Shown in pieces: positions 32,380 through 39,921 of a stretch of 64,000 nt of DNA. This DNA is from Companilactobacillus farciminis KCTC 3681 = DSM 20184. Lineage in GTDB: Bacteria; Bacillota; Bacilli; Lactobacillales; Lactobacillaceae. The stretch lies in assembly GCF_002706745.1 (NCBI RefSeq), contig NZ_CP017702.1, positions 1,736,001 to 1,800,000 on the forward strand, read 5' to 3'. Both the position numbers and the translations under genes were made by a program. The stretch's first letter is position 1. Each line of letters starts with the position of its first letter. Below the pieces are notes generated by a model. It had not been told where the DNA came from, did no database searches, and was given only the letters and a program-made list of their open reading frames with translations.

Positions 32380-32655
32380 TTAATGAATTGCAAAGTTTAC
32401 ATTATGGGCAAATTGGTCGATTTGTTCGATATAGTCTTCACCGTTTTCCAATTTAGCAAGTGTGGCTTGAACTTTTCGATCATCCCGCAATCGGCTAAAT
32501 AAGTATTGGAAAGAATAATTCTTATTCAACAAATTATATGTTTTTAGAACAAAATCTTTGGAATAATCTTCTTTGTCGATGTCTTTTTGATTATTAATAT
32601 CGGTATATAGCTCCGATAAAACTTTCTTTGCCTCAGTATTGTCATTTAGTTTCAT
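32380..32655 (-). CDS. Small helical protein, possible bacteriocin immunity protein
   Basis: 91 residues, all-helical by appearance, without cysteines or a signal peptide: KVLSELYTDINNQKDID, FVLKTYNLLNKNYSFQYLFS and KVQATLAKLENGEDYIEQ. The size, charge and four-helix look resemble the enterocin A immunity family (class II bacteriocin self-protection) in lactobacilli. I cannot confirm the family by motif. No bacteriocin precursor or export gene is nearby, so it would be an orphan immunity gene. ATG 32655 with GGTG upstream; the preceding TTG is not used. Confidence 0.5.
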   Translation of the reverse strand: MKLNDNTEAKKVLSELYTDINNQKDIDKEDYSKDFVLKTYNLLNKNYSFQYLFSRLRDDRKVQATLAKLENGEDYIEQIDQFAHNVNFAIH

Positions 32656-32787
32656 CAATACGCACCACCTAATTAATTATTAATCTCTCGACAGAACTCC
32701 GCTTTTATGTAAGCGTTCACCACGTTCCGTATTTACATTATATAACTTCTAGGTAGAAATTTCATTGAAATGCCAAATATCATAAAA

Positions 32788-33446
32788 TTAATTATTTTTT
32801 GTTTTGAAATTATGCTTTAATGATGGCCAAATCCACTTATCGGCACTAGCTATCAAGATTCCGTTAAAAATAAAAGAAAAGATGGTTCCAATATTAACTG
32901 AATAAACTTGACCGATGGCAATCCCCGCTACGATGATAATAATAATTGGAGGAATAAAATCAATAATTTGAGCTGCTGTTGAGTTACCTTTTAAATATAA
33001 GAACCTCAAAATATTGTCGTATCGTCATTTGGATGCATCACAATATTGGCTCTTTGATAAAGAGAAATAGCCACACAGAAAAAGACTACGCCTAAACAAG
33101 ATAAAATAATTCTAATAAAAATTGGTAAGCTCGGTACACCTAAGAAATTGAGCAAATTAGTAAACACATTTACAAAATAACTGAAAAACATGACGTAGAG
33201 AACTTCACCAATCAAACGTTTTGTATCTAATCTTTTAATCAAGAATTGATTCGTGATTGCATTAATCACTCCGATAATGAATAACAATAGTCCCGTATTC
33301 CAACCAAACCACTTAGTCATATTGACTGCTGAAGCCGTCCACAGACCACTACCCATATCAGCCGAAATACACAAACCATTTCCAAAAGCATTTAAAATCA
33401 AACCAGAAATTAAGCCAATAACTCTAGTTTGGATTGAATTTTTGAT
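32788..33446 (-). pseudogene. Broken YczE/YitT-type integral membrane protein gene
   Basis: Two frames on the reverse strand make up one protein: residues LNAFGNGLCISADMGSGLWTASA to RANIVMHPNDDTTIF (ending at a TGA near 33008), then, one frame over, ILRFLYLKGNSTAAQIIDFIPP to the end at 32788. The overlap of MHPND and RFLYLKGNS regions matches one continuous family sequence, so a frameshift near 33012 is likely. The natural start also appears lost: GAGGTG at 33452-33457 is followed five bases later by ATC (33444-33446) in front of KNSIQTRVIG, where ATG would be expected. The gene is therefore probably dead unless it uses ATC. Confidence 0.72.
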
Positions 33447-33509
33447 AGTATCACCTCTTACACAATATGCTGTCTATCATACAACAAGATGACACGTTGA
33501 TTCAAAAAA

Positions 33510-34370
33510 CTATTTACCATAATTCATATTTAGAAATTCTGTTAAATCTTGAGCTGGATGTCCCATAATTGTTTGATAATCAGAACTGATTTCATCCAAT
33601 AATCCTAATCCTCCGGCAGCATACATTGAAGATAACATATGTCCTTCATTGCCTTGGTTATAAATCTGAGCAAATTCATCAAGACTAACCGGTTGATAAC
33701 CAATTTCACTGCCAGAAACTGAACTCAAAACTTTTGCTAACTGTGGCATTGTATAATTTCTCGATTGAGTTAATGTATAAATTCTTCCATTCTGCAACAA
33801 GGCTTCTTTACTGGCAACCTTGGCAAAGGCTTTGGCACTATCTTGCAAACTGATAAATGACAAGGCCTGATCTTTTACCGGATAAATAATATTTTGACGT
33901 TCAATCAACTCTGGTAAATAAGGTACCAAAGGATCTGCATACAAAGCATTACGTATAATCGTATAAGGAATTCCACTAGCAGCTAATCGACGTGGCAAGT
34001 AACCGTAAAAGGCGGACAAATCAAATGGATTATTAACTTGATCAGCAATAAAGCCCATCGATAAAATATGTCCAACTCGAGCTTTTTTAGCAGCCGTCAA
34101 AACATTTTCTAGTTCGCTAACTCGACTGAAACTATCGTGGCTTTTACTTGGAACGTAAATTAAAACATCAATATTTTCAAAAGCCTCCAATAAGATATCT
34201 TCTTTCAAGAAATCGATGCCAACAACTTTTGCACCAGCTTCTGCCAATGATTCGGCTTTAGAAACCGTGTGAACACCGACCGTAATATCGTTACTTGGCA
34301 CCAATTCGACCAACTCATTAAAAATATGACCACCTAGATGGCCTGTTGCTCCAGTTAATAAATATTTCAT
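33510..34370 (-). CDS. NAD(P)-binding NmrA-like oxidoreductase (QorB/YtfG type)
   Basis: 286 residues. A Rossmann motif KYLLTGATGHLGGHIF (near residues 2-17) begins the protein, followed by YVPSKSHDSFSRVSELENVL and YTIIRNALYADPLVPYLP, typical of the NmrA/QorB quinone oxidoreductase group of atypical SDRs that lack a Tyr-Lys pair. The start is the ATG at 34370, seven bases after GGAGG; the ATG right before it is closer. It is divergent from the second B3/B4 gene. It may act in redox stress, but no substrate is visible. Confidence 0.8.
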   Translation of the reverse strand: MKYLLTGATGHLGGHIFNELVELVPSNDITVGVHTVSKAESLAEAGAKVVGIDFLKEDILLEAFENIDVLIYVPSKSHDSFSRVSELENVLTAAKKARVGHILSMGFIADQVNNPFDLSAFYGYLPRRLAASGIPYTIIRNALYADPLVPYLPELIERQNIIYPVKDQALSFISLQDSAKAFAKVASKEALLQNGRIYTLTQSRNYTMPQLAKVLSSVSGSEIGYQPVSLDEFAQIYNQGNEGHMLSSMYAAGGLGLLDEISSDYQTIMGHPAQDLTEFLNMNYGK

Positions 34371-34488
34371 CATCCTACCTCCATTTTCGTCACAAATGTT
34401 ACTATATAAATAACAGGCTGTCAAATTAATCAACTTTATTCCTTTAAAAATTATATAATGGAATTAAAAGAATAATGGGGGGATTCCA

Positions 34489-35196
34489 ATGCAAAAAATT
34501 ATAATCGATCAAGCTTTTTGGGATTTGTTTCCTGATGTAAAAATTGCCGTAATGACAGCCCACAATGTCGACAATAAGGATCAAAATGTTCCAAATGATT
34601 TAATTCAAAACGCCAATAAGATTGCCAAAAAATGGGTACCTGATGACCCAATCAGTGCTAATCCGGTAGTTAAGGCTTGGCGTGATGCCTATCGTAAGTT
34701 CAAAACTAAAAAAGGTGCTCGTAACGCTGTGGAAAATCTCTTAAAACGGGCCAAAAATAACAAAGGCGTGGGCAATATCAATCCAGTCGTTGACGTCTAC
34801 AATTCAGTTTCCCTAGAATACGCCTTCCCAATTGCCGCTGAAGACCTAGATAAAATTGTTGGCGACGTTCATCTAACTGTTGCCAAAGGTGGCGAACCTT
34901 TCACTCCCATCGGTGAAGATGAAATTGAAGAAGCCTTACCAGGTGAAGTAATTTATCGTGATGATCAAGATATAATTTCACGTTGCTGGGCTTGGCGAGA
35001 CAGTGCCCGTGTAGCCGATACCGATGAAACCAAAAACTTACTATTTTATATGGAAAACATTCAACCTGAAAGAGACGATGACCACTTAGCTGCCGCTCAT
35101 CAACTAGAAAAACGATTCCACGATTATCTAAATATCGACATCAATGACTTAACGATTCTTACTCGTGACAATCCAGAATTTGTTTTTGCTAAATAA
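34489..35196 (+). CDS. Free-standing B3/B4 domain protein (paralogue)
   Basis: 235 residues. It shares the blocks YRKFKTKKGARNAVENLLKR, NPVVDVYNSVSLEYAFPIAA and LPGEVIYRDDQDIISRCWAW with the protein at 30579, but lacks the conserved cysteines of that one at PCGG. The family domain is the editing domain of PheRS beta. A GGGG site precedes the ATG and a terminator follows. The duplicated gene within 4 kb on the opposite strand implies an old duplication with divergent flanks. Confidence 0.8.
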   Translation: MQKIIIDQAFWDLFPDVKIAVMTAHNVDNKDQNVPNDLIQNANKIAKKWVPDDPISANPVVKAWRDAYRKFKTKKGARNAVENLLKRAKNNKGVGNINPVVDVYNSVSLEYAFPIAAEDLDKIVGDVHLTVAKGGEPFTPIGEDEIEEALPGEVIYRDDQDIISRCWAWRDSARVADTDETKNLLFYMENIQPERDDDHLAAAHQLEKRFHDYLNIDINDLTILTRDNPEFVFAK

Positions 35197-35236
35197 AAAA
35201 ATAATCCGCCTAATATTAGGTGGATTATTTTTTACC
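35195..35236. terminator. Bidirectional terminator (B3/B4 / small gene)
   Basis: AAAATAATCCGCCTAA and TTAGGTGGATTATTTT form a 16-bp stem with one G-U pair and a loop of two to four bases, with T and A runs on the two flanks. Confidence 0.85.
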
Positions 35237-35411
35237 ATTGTTCATGATTCCAAAGTCGACCGTCGACTTCGCCTTCTAATTGTGCTTGACGTTGATTTTG
35301 TTCTTCAATCACTTTTTTCATCGCTACCAAAAAGGCCCGATTTTCATATTGAGTCTGTTTAGTAGATAAATCATTAACTGTTTTACTTAACCATTGACCA
35401 GTTTCACTCAT
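35232..35411 (-). CDS. Small protein of 59 residues, co-transcribed with oxidoreductase
   Basis: A complete frame on the reverse strand from ATG 35409-35411 to TAA 35232-35234. The protein is charged and helical: MSETGQWLSKTVNDLSTKQT, then AFLVAMKKVIEEQNQRQAQL and a C-terminal GRLWNHEQW. No signal or membrane segment. GGTGAGGACG lies just upstream and the ATG is two bases after the stop of the oxidoreductase gene, so it is the second gene of that operon. No family is recognised. Tight spacing, a clear ribosome site and a terminator directly after it support it as a real gene. Confidence 0.72.
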   Translation of the reverse strand: MSETGQWLSKTVNDLSTKQTQYENRAFLVAMKKVIEEQNQRQAQLEGEVDGRLWNHEQW

Positions 35412-35413
35412 AA

Positions 35414-36106
35414 TTATTCGTCCTCACCTTGTTTGATTAAACTAATCGTACTCTTCAATTGTGAAATATCCTCTCGTTGCTGGATAAAAGTATTCAAAAT
35501 TGTCTCACATTCGTTACAGTTTGTACCATCAAAATTCTTAAATCGGTCAGTGAATTCTCTTTCAAACCAAATTTGACGATTTTGTAAACTGTCGGGGTAT
35601 TGTTGCGTTAAATAACGTTGATAATCAATCAGCAACTGCATCTGTGTATTTTCTTGCAAATATTGAAATTGGGCAATCGTAAATACTGGCAAGATTTGCA
35701 TCTTAGCACGTTGAGCAATTGCAAAATAAGGCGCCATTATCTCATCGATCGTCACATTCTCACTGCCGCCACGTTGAAAATCCTTCAAGGGCATCCCGGT
35801 ACTGACAACGATACCGAATTCTTTTTCGGCTAAATTATCGTCACCATCACCATAGACAAAATTTCTCGTCAAAACGTTATCTTCCCAATGCTTCAATCCT
35901 TCTGGGGCTGCATACCAATATAAAGGAAATTGAAAAATTATTCGATCATGTTCCTTTAACAAAGCTTGTTCTTTTTCGACATCAATTTCTGACAATTCTT
36001 CTACATGATGCCAAGTCACGTCTTGCAATTTAGCACCTTGCAGCAAAAATTGCTGTGTCTGTGAATTATTGATTTCTGGGTGTGACACTATTACCAAAGT
36101 TTTCAA
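35414..36106 (-). CDS. NAD(P)H-dependent oxidoreductase (flavodoxin-like, KefF/MdaB type)
   Basis: 230 residues. The flavodoxin-like fold is recognised from LVIVSHPEINNSQTQQFL (FMN phosphate loop region), RIIFQFPLYWYAAPEGLKHW (near 61-80; the FPLYWY signature of modulator of drug activity proteins) and GIVVSTGMPLKDFQRGGSEN (glycine-rich). I use a TTG at 36106, seven bases after GGAGAT; an ATG three codons upstream has no ribosome site. Family members reduce quinones. It heads an operon with the small protein gene at 35232. Confidence 0.82.
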   Translation of the reverse strand: MKTLVIVSHPEINNSQTQQFLLQGAKLQDVTWHHVEELSEIDVEKEQALLKEHDRIIFQFPLYWYAAPEGLKHWEDNVLTRNFVYGDGDDNLAEKEFGIVVSTGMPLKDFQRGGSENVTIDEIMAPYFAIAQRAKMQILPVFTIAQFQYLQENTQMQLLIDYQRYLTQQYPDSLQNRQIWFEREFTDRFKNFDGTNCNECETILNTFIQQREDISQLKSTISLIKQGEDE

Positions 36107-36244
36107 AATTAACATCTCCAATCAAGACTAGAATAGCAAAAAATCACTCTTTATAACAGTTGAAACTATTTTCTAGAAATTAATTCCAACGACAAAATCC
36201 AATGATATACTGAAGAAGATACCGATTCGCTTAAGGAGTTTATT

Positions 36245-36679
36245 ATGGAAAAATATTATATAGTTGATAGCTCTATTCTTCCGGAATCATTTGAAAAAGT
36301 TATTGAAGCACGTAACTTATTGGAAACAAAAAAAGTCCACAACGTTAGCGAAGCCGTCAAAGTCGTAGGCATTAGTCGTGGAACTTATTATAAATATAAA
36401 GATTTGGTTTTTAAGCCTGACGAAGAAAGAAACGAGCGCAAAGCTGTAATTTCAATGATGCTCAAACACCAACAAGGAACGCTCTCCAAAGTTCTAGTTG
36501 ACATCTCTGAATTGAACGCTTCTATCTTGACTATCAACCAAAACATCCCTATTCATAACATTGCGACCGTCGTCATTTCCTTAGATATCAGTCATCTAAA
36601 CGGAACTATGGACGATTTGATCGATAAACTACAATTGTCTGACGCCGTAGAAAATGTGCAGTTAGTTGCGATCGAGTAA
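36245..36679 (+). CDS. pheB: UPF0735 ACT-domain protein (PheB-like)
   Basis: 144 residues. The N-terminal half resembles a helix-turn-helix (VSEAVKVVGISRGTYYKYKD, near 34-53) and the C-terminal half is an ACT domain (KHQQGTLSKVLVDISELNAS, near 75-94), the architecture of UPF0735 proteins such as PheB/YszB. These proteins are thought to bind amino acids; the function is not firmly known. A TAAGGAG site precedes the ATG. Repeat copy B begins about 40 bp after the stop. Confidence 0.85.
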   Translation: MEKYYIVDSSILPESFEKVIEARNLLETKKVHNVSEAVKVVGISRGTYYKYKDLVFKPDEERNERKAVISMMLKHQQGTLSKVLVDISELNASILTINQNIPIHNIATVVISLDISHLNGTMDDLIDKLQLSDAVENVQLVAIE

Positions 36680-36718
36680 GCTCTCTTGTTTCTTTCTTAA
36701 CTTCGGTTAGTAATAAGA

Positions 36719-36886
36719 TTCCGTCCTCCATAGCAAAGAAAATTTGGCTGGAACGTAGTGGGCACGATTTTGAGCTTTTGCATAAACCAAGTGCGCAAAA
36801 TCTCAAAACTCGACCTTATTCTAAGCAACAAGTTGCTAAGAATAAATTCACTACTGAGCCAATTTTCTTTGCTATTCCGGACTGGA
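36719..36886 (+). repeat. Structured intergenic repeat copy B (intact)
   Basis: About 167 bp, almost identical to copy A (15098); I see an A to G change in TTTGGCTGG and a C to T change in CTTTGCTATTCC. The stems are those of copy A: closing helix with GGAAC/TG internal loop, GTAGTG/CACTAC, then P2 and P3. The near identity of A and B, over 21 kb apart, contrasts with unrelated flanks and points to recent spread or conversion. Confidence 0.9.
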
Positions 36887-36921
36887 TAGTGGTTCTATAT
36901 TTTTTTATGATCAAACATATA

Positions 36922-36972
36922 AACATCAATTCAGATAAATGGTTATCAACTATATCTGAATTGATGCTTTTT
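36922..36972. terminator. Terminator hairpin between repeats B and D
   Basis: CATCAATTCAGATA and TATCTGAATTGATG form a perfect 14-bp stem with a loop of about 15 nt, followed by T6 on the + strand; an A/T-rich tail on the other side allows action on the reverse strand. It lies 35 to 40 nt after the 3' ends of both repeat copies, which converge on it. Confidence 0.78.
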
Positions 36973-37006
36973 TGATTTACTTGAAATAAATAATAAAAAA
37001 CATTTT

Positions 37007-37166
37007 CCAGTCGGTAGTGGCAGCTTTGTGGATGCTCAGTACTGAAATTTCACTTAGCAATTTATTGCTTAGTGAAAGGTCAAGCTTTAAGACAGTTCCC
37101 GATTCTGGAATTGGCTTAAAGTTGTACCCAGTACGTTCCAGCATCCACAAAGCAGAACGGACGACG
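37007..37166 (-). repeat. Structured intergenic repeat copy D (inverted, diverged)
   Basis: On the reverse strand it reads GTCCGTTCTGCTTTGTGGATGC...GGAACGTACTGGG...CACTAAGCAATAAATTGC...CAGTACTGAGCATCC. The primary sequence of the stems differs from copies A and B but every helix is kept: GCTTTGTGGATGCT/AGCATCCACAAAGC, GTACTG/CAGTAC, CTTTAAG/CTTAAAG with CAA/TTG and the same bulged C, and TTTCACTAAGCAA/TTGCTAAGTGAAA. Many paired positions change on both sides. Confidence 0.85.
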
Positions 37167-37192
37167 ACATCTAAGGATAACCTAAAATTAAG

Positions 37193-37232
37193 AAAGGACC
37201 CTCTCTTTTTGAGGGCTTTTTATTTTGGCCAC
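37193..37232 (-). terminator. Terminator of the small membrane protein gene
   Basis: GAGGG and CCCTC flank a loop of A/T, with AAAAAGCCCTC on one side and a TTTTTATTTT tract on the other strand. The stem is short but lies directly after the stop at 37220 in the reverse direction. Confidence 0.6.
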
Positions 37233-37372
37233 GCAATGTACATGGCAATTAAGACATTTACTGTTCCAAAAGTGAATAAACATTTCGACATAAATCGATT
37301 TTTAACATGGTTTCCATAAAATACTAAAAATAGCCCGAGGACAAAAATAATTATCATCCATAAAAAGTTCAT
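37220..37372 (-). CDS. Small membrane protein of 50 residues
   Basis: A complete frame from ATG 37370-37372 to TAA 37220-37222 on the reverse strand. The product has two predicted membrane helices: FLWMIIIFVLGLFLVFY (residues 3-19) and TFGTVNVLIAMYIAWP (residues 34-49), joined by the basic loop GNHVKNRFMSK. TAGGTGA precedes the ATG by four to seven bases and a terminator follows the stop. I do not recognise a family. The spacing, ribosome site, terminator and clean helix pattern make it credible, although the reading frame is short. Confidence 0.62.
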   Translation of the reverse strand: MNFLWMIIIFVLGLFLVFYGNHVKNRFMSKCLFTFGTVNVLIAMYIAWPK

Positions 37373-37464
37373 TGCGTCACCTACCATTTAAGATTTCTAT
37401 TCAAGTGATACTTTAAAGGATAAATGTGACTAAATAATGAATTTGTTATGGAGAATCTGTTCTT

Positions 37465-38298
37465 TTAATTTCGTTGCCACAAGAAATGTTCAATATCGTG
37501 CAGCACTCTGGGATTTCTTCTCGTCAAGGCACTGTGTTCTGCCCGATTTCCCGTAAAGAGTCGTGCTTGATACGTTTGATGCGGTCCTTTAAAGACTTTT
37601 TTCAATGATTTTGCCGACGAAACCGGTACAGCTTTATCAAAATGATCTTCTTTAGAAAGCTGCCCGATGATATTCAATTCCCGAACGTGAAGTTGACGCA
37701 TAACCGAATCAGGATGAGTATATTTATCAAAGTCTCTGGTCAATTGATCAGAATAGCGCCAAGGGTTACGTCGATAAATGTCTCGATTCAACACTTGCAT
37801 CGGCGCAGCAATATTTACTAAGGAATCGATTTGAGGTTGATTTTTCTTGTCGCTATATTTAAATAAGTAATACATAACGGCGTTATTGCCCCAAGAATGT
37901 GCCACGGCATTAAACCTAGTTATCTGATATCTTTTTTGCAAGGTCAAAATAATCGTATTGATCCACTTAGCTGTTTTATGGTAATCGGATTGATGATTAT
38001 TGCCAAACAAAACTTGAATTTCTGGATTCTTAGCATTTTTGGGCCAAGTTCCATCAAAACTGAGCTTACCCTTTTTCGAAACAAAAATAGTCAACGTTCT
38101 AGTCGCGTACCCGTCGGCTTGTGATTGATCAATTAAGTAGTCCATCGACCGCACCGTACCACCAAAACCATGAAAAAATAACGTTGGAATTTCTCTAGGA
38201 TTATTGGAGCTGGCAAAAGTAGTTTGAGCGTTGGTTAAAAAACCTAAACTGACTGCGAAACTAATTAATAATATTTTGATTAATAATTTATTTTTCAT
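37465..38298 (-). CDS. Secreted alpha/beta hydrolase, DUF915 family
   Basis: 277 residues with a cleavable signal peptide (MKNKLLIKILLISFAVSLGF, cut near residue 30). The domain starts with IPTLFFHGFGGTVRSMDYLI (oxyanion HGFGG), has the nucleophile in NAVAHSWGNNAV (AHSWG, near 133-137) and a histidine near the end (NRAEHSALTR). It matches the DUF915 (lipase-like) exported proteins of lactobacilli. The start is the ATG at 38298; an upstream TTG has no good ribosome site. The substrate is unknown. Confidence 0.83.
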   Translation of the reverse strand: MKNKLLIKILLISFAVSLGFLTNAQTTFASSNNPREIPTLFFHGFGGTVRSMDYLIDQSQADGYATRTLTIFVSKKGKLSFDGTWPKNAKNPEIQVLFGNNHQSDYHKTAKWINTIILTLQKRYQITRFNAVAHSWGNNAVMYYLFKYSDKKNQPQIDSLVNIAAPMQVLNRDIYRRNPWRYSDQLTRDFDKYTHPDSVMRQLHVRELNIIGQLSKEDHFDKAVPVSSAKSLKKVFKGPHQTYQARLFTGNRAEHSALTRRNPRVLHDIEHFLWQRN

Positions 38299-38335
38299 TA
38301 TTACCAAAGTTTAATGCATTTTTACTTTGAGTCAA

Positions 38336-38370
38336 CAAAAAAAGGCTTAGATTTCTCTAAGTCTTTTTGA
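38336..38370. terminator. Terminator of the dipeptidase gene
   Basis: AAAAAGGCTTAGA and TCTAAGTCTTTTT pair over 13 bp with one G-U and a three-base loop; the T tract on the reverse strand follows the peptidase stop at 38371. Confidence 0.8.
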
Positions 38371-39795
38371 TTACAAATTTTGACCCTTTTCCCAAGTAGT
38401 CTTTGATAGTAATAAACCTTTTTTGACTAAGTTATTAAACAATTGGTGCGTGCGAGAAGAAATTTCACCAGCTGTTGTTTGGTTGCTTGCTGTCAAAAAT
38501 TCAGTGACATCATCAGCTTTTGCTACCGCTTGATCAGTTTCTTCAACTCGTTGACGAGCAAATGATTGGCAGCCGTCTAAGTAAGCATGAACCATATCAG
38601 AATATTCGTGATAATGTGGCTCGATAATAACTGACAAAGTCTTCTCTAACCAATAAACATTGTCGACTGAAACTTCAGTAGTTGTATTCTTATAGTCTTC
38701 TGGTGTATCAGTAATGTTAGTAAAGAATGGTACATAAGGACTGTAAGCAAAGAATCCCATTGACAACCATTGAATAGCTGCGTGATCATCATCAACATCA
38801 TTTCTGATTTGTAAAATTGATGAAGCTTGATTTCTATCCATAGCAATAGAACGGAATTGACGTTGTTCTTTTGGAGTTCCTGAAGCAAAGGTTCCAAATG
38901 GATCATACTTCGTACCATTGTAATGTGATGACAAGAAAGCCTCAACATCTTCAATAGCTAATTTCTTGGCAGGTTTTCTGCACATTGGCATATCTTGAGC
39001 GGTTGGCACTTGTTCAATTTCTGGGTTGAACATCTTTTGTCCATACCAAGTACGTGGCGTGTTGTAATAAGCATCAGCTTCACTTTGAGTTCCAAAAATT
39101 TCACGGAAATTAAAGTGACCTGGTTGTGGATTTAAATGATGTTTTTCGACAAATTCAACCAAATCAGTTGCTACTAAGAAGTTATCAGTATCATTGACGT
39201 CAACTTCTTGCATGACGGTTTGGTTAGGTACGATAGCATAAGTATCTTCTGGCAAACGCATAGCAGCCCAATGGTGACCGCCCGCTGTTTCTAAGAGCCA
39301 GATTTCATCTTTATCGTTAAAAGCAATACTATTGCATTCACCAGTACCATATTTTTCCAACAAAGCGCCCAATCTCTTGGCACCTTCTTTGGCGGATTTA
39401 ACGTATGGCAAAACTAAGGTCAACATTGCTTCTTCATCAATACCATCGTGAACTAATGGATCGTATCCTAAAACGCGGGCATTAGTAGCAGTAGTTTCTG
39501 TTGAACTCATACCAACATTTAATTCATTAATACCAGCTTCTTCATATTGACCATCACTTTGGTCTGCCTGTGGTGTAGCAGTATATCTTAGAGCGTGTTC
39601 AGGTAGTGGTACTTTTACACCTGTAGTTACTGAAGTATAAAAAGCATTCTTTTGATCTTTTGCAACATGTGCAACAAATTTAATGGGATTGATTGGACCA
39701 TAACCGTCTTCATTACGGGCGACAATAGTGGAACCATCCATGCTAGCAGCTTTACCAACTAGTATCTCAGTACAATCGGAACTTGGATTTATCAT
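38371..39795 (-). CDS. pepD: C69-family dipeptidase (PepD type)
   Basis: 474 residues. The catalytic N-terminal cysteine is at position 8 (NPSSDCTEILVGKAAS), and SMDGSTIVARNEDGYGPINP follows, both signatures of Ntn-hydrolase dipeptidases of lactobacilli. Further family blocks are GIDEEAMLTLVLPYVKSA and LLETAGGHHWAAMRL. It cleaves dipeptides in the cytoplasm to complete protein use. Unlike some relatives it has no signal peptide. A strong GGAGGG ribosome site precedes the ATG. Confidence 0.88.
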   Translation of the reverse strand: MINPSSDCTEILVGKAASMDGSTIVARNEDGYGPINPIKFVAHVAKDQKNAFYTSVTTGVKVPLPEHALRYTATPQADQSDGQYEEAGINELNVGMSSTETTATNARVLGYDPLVHDGIDEEAMLTLVLPYVKSAKEGAKRLGALLEKYGTGECNSIAFNDKDEIWLLETAGGHHWAAMRLPEDTYAIVPNQTVMQEVDVNDTDNFLVATDLVEFVEKHHLNPQPGHFNFREIFGTQSEADAYYNTPRTWYGQKMFNPEIEQVPTAQDMPMCRKPAKKLAIEDVEAFLSSHYNGTKYDPFGTFASGTPKEQRQFRSIAMDRNQASSILQIRNDVDDDHAAIQWLSMGFFAYSPYVPFFTNITDTPEDYKNTTTEVSVDNVYWLEKTLSVIIEPHYHEYSDMVHAYLDGCQSFARQRVEETDQAVAKADDVTEFLTASNQTTAGEISSRTHQLFNNLVKKGLLLSKTTWEKGQNL

Positions 39796-39885
39796 TTTGT
39801 TCCCTCCCTTTAAAATAAGTATAAAATTAAAAAAGCTTTTAATCTAGTAGCTATATTAGAAATTTTATAATTATACAAAAAAAAC

Positions 39886-39912
39886 AGAACAAATTAATGT
39901 TCTGCTTCTCAA
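39886..39912 (-). terminator. Terminator of the LysM protein gene
   Basis: CAGAACA and TGTTCTG pair around a six-base loop on the reverse strand, with a T8 run after it. Right behind the stop at 39922. Confidence 0.7.
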
Positions 39913-39921
39913 ATATTTATC

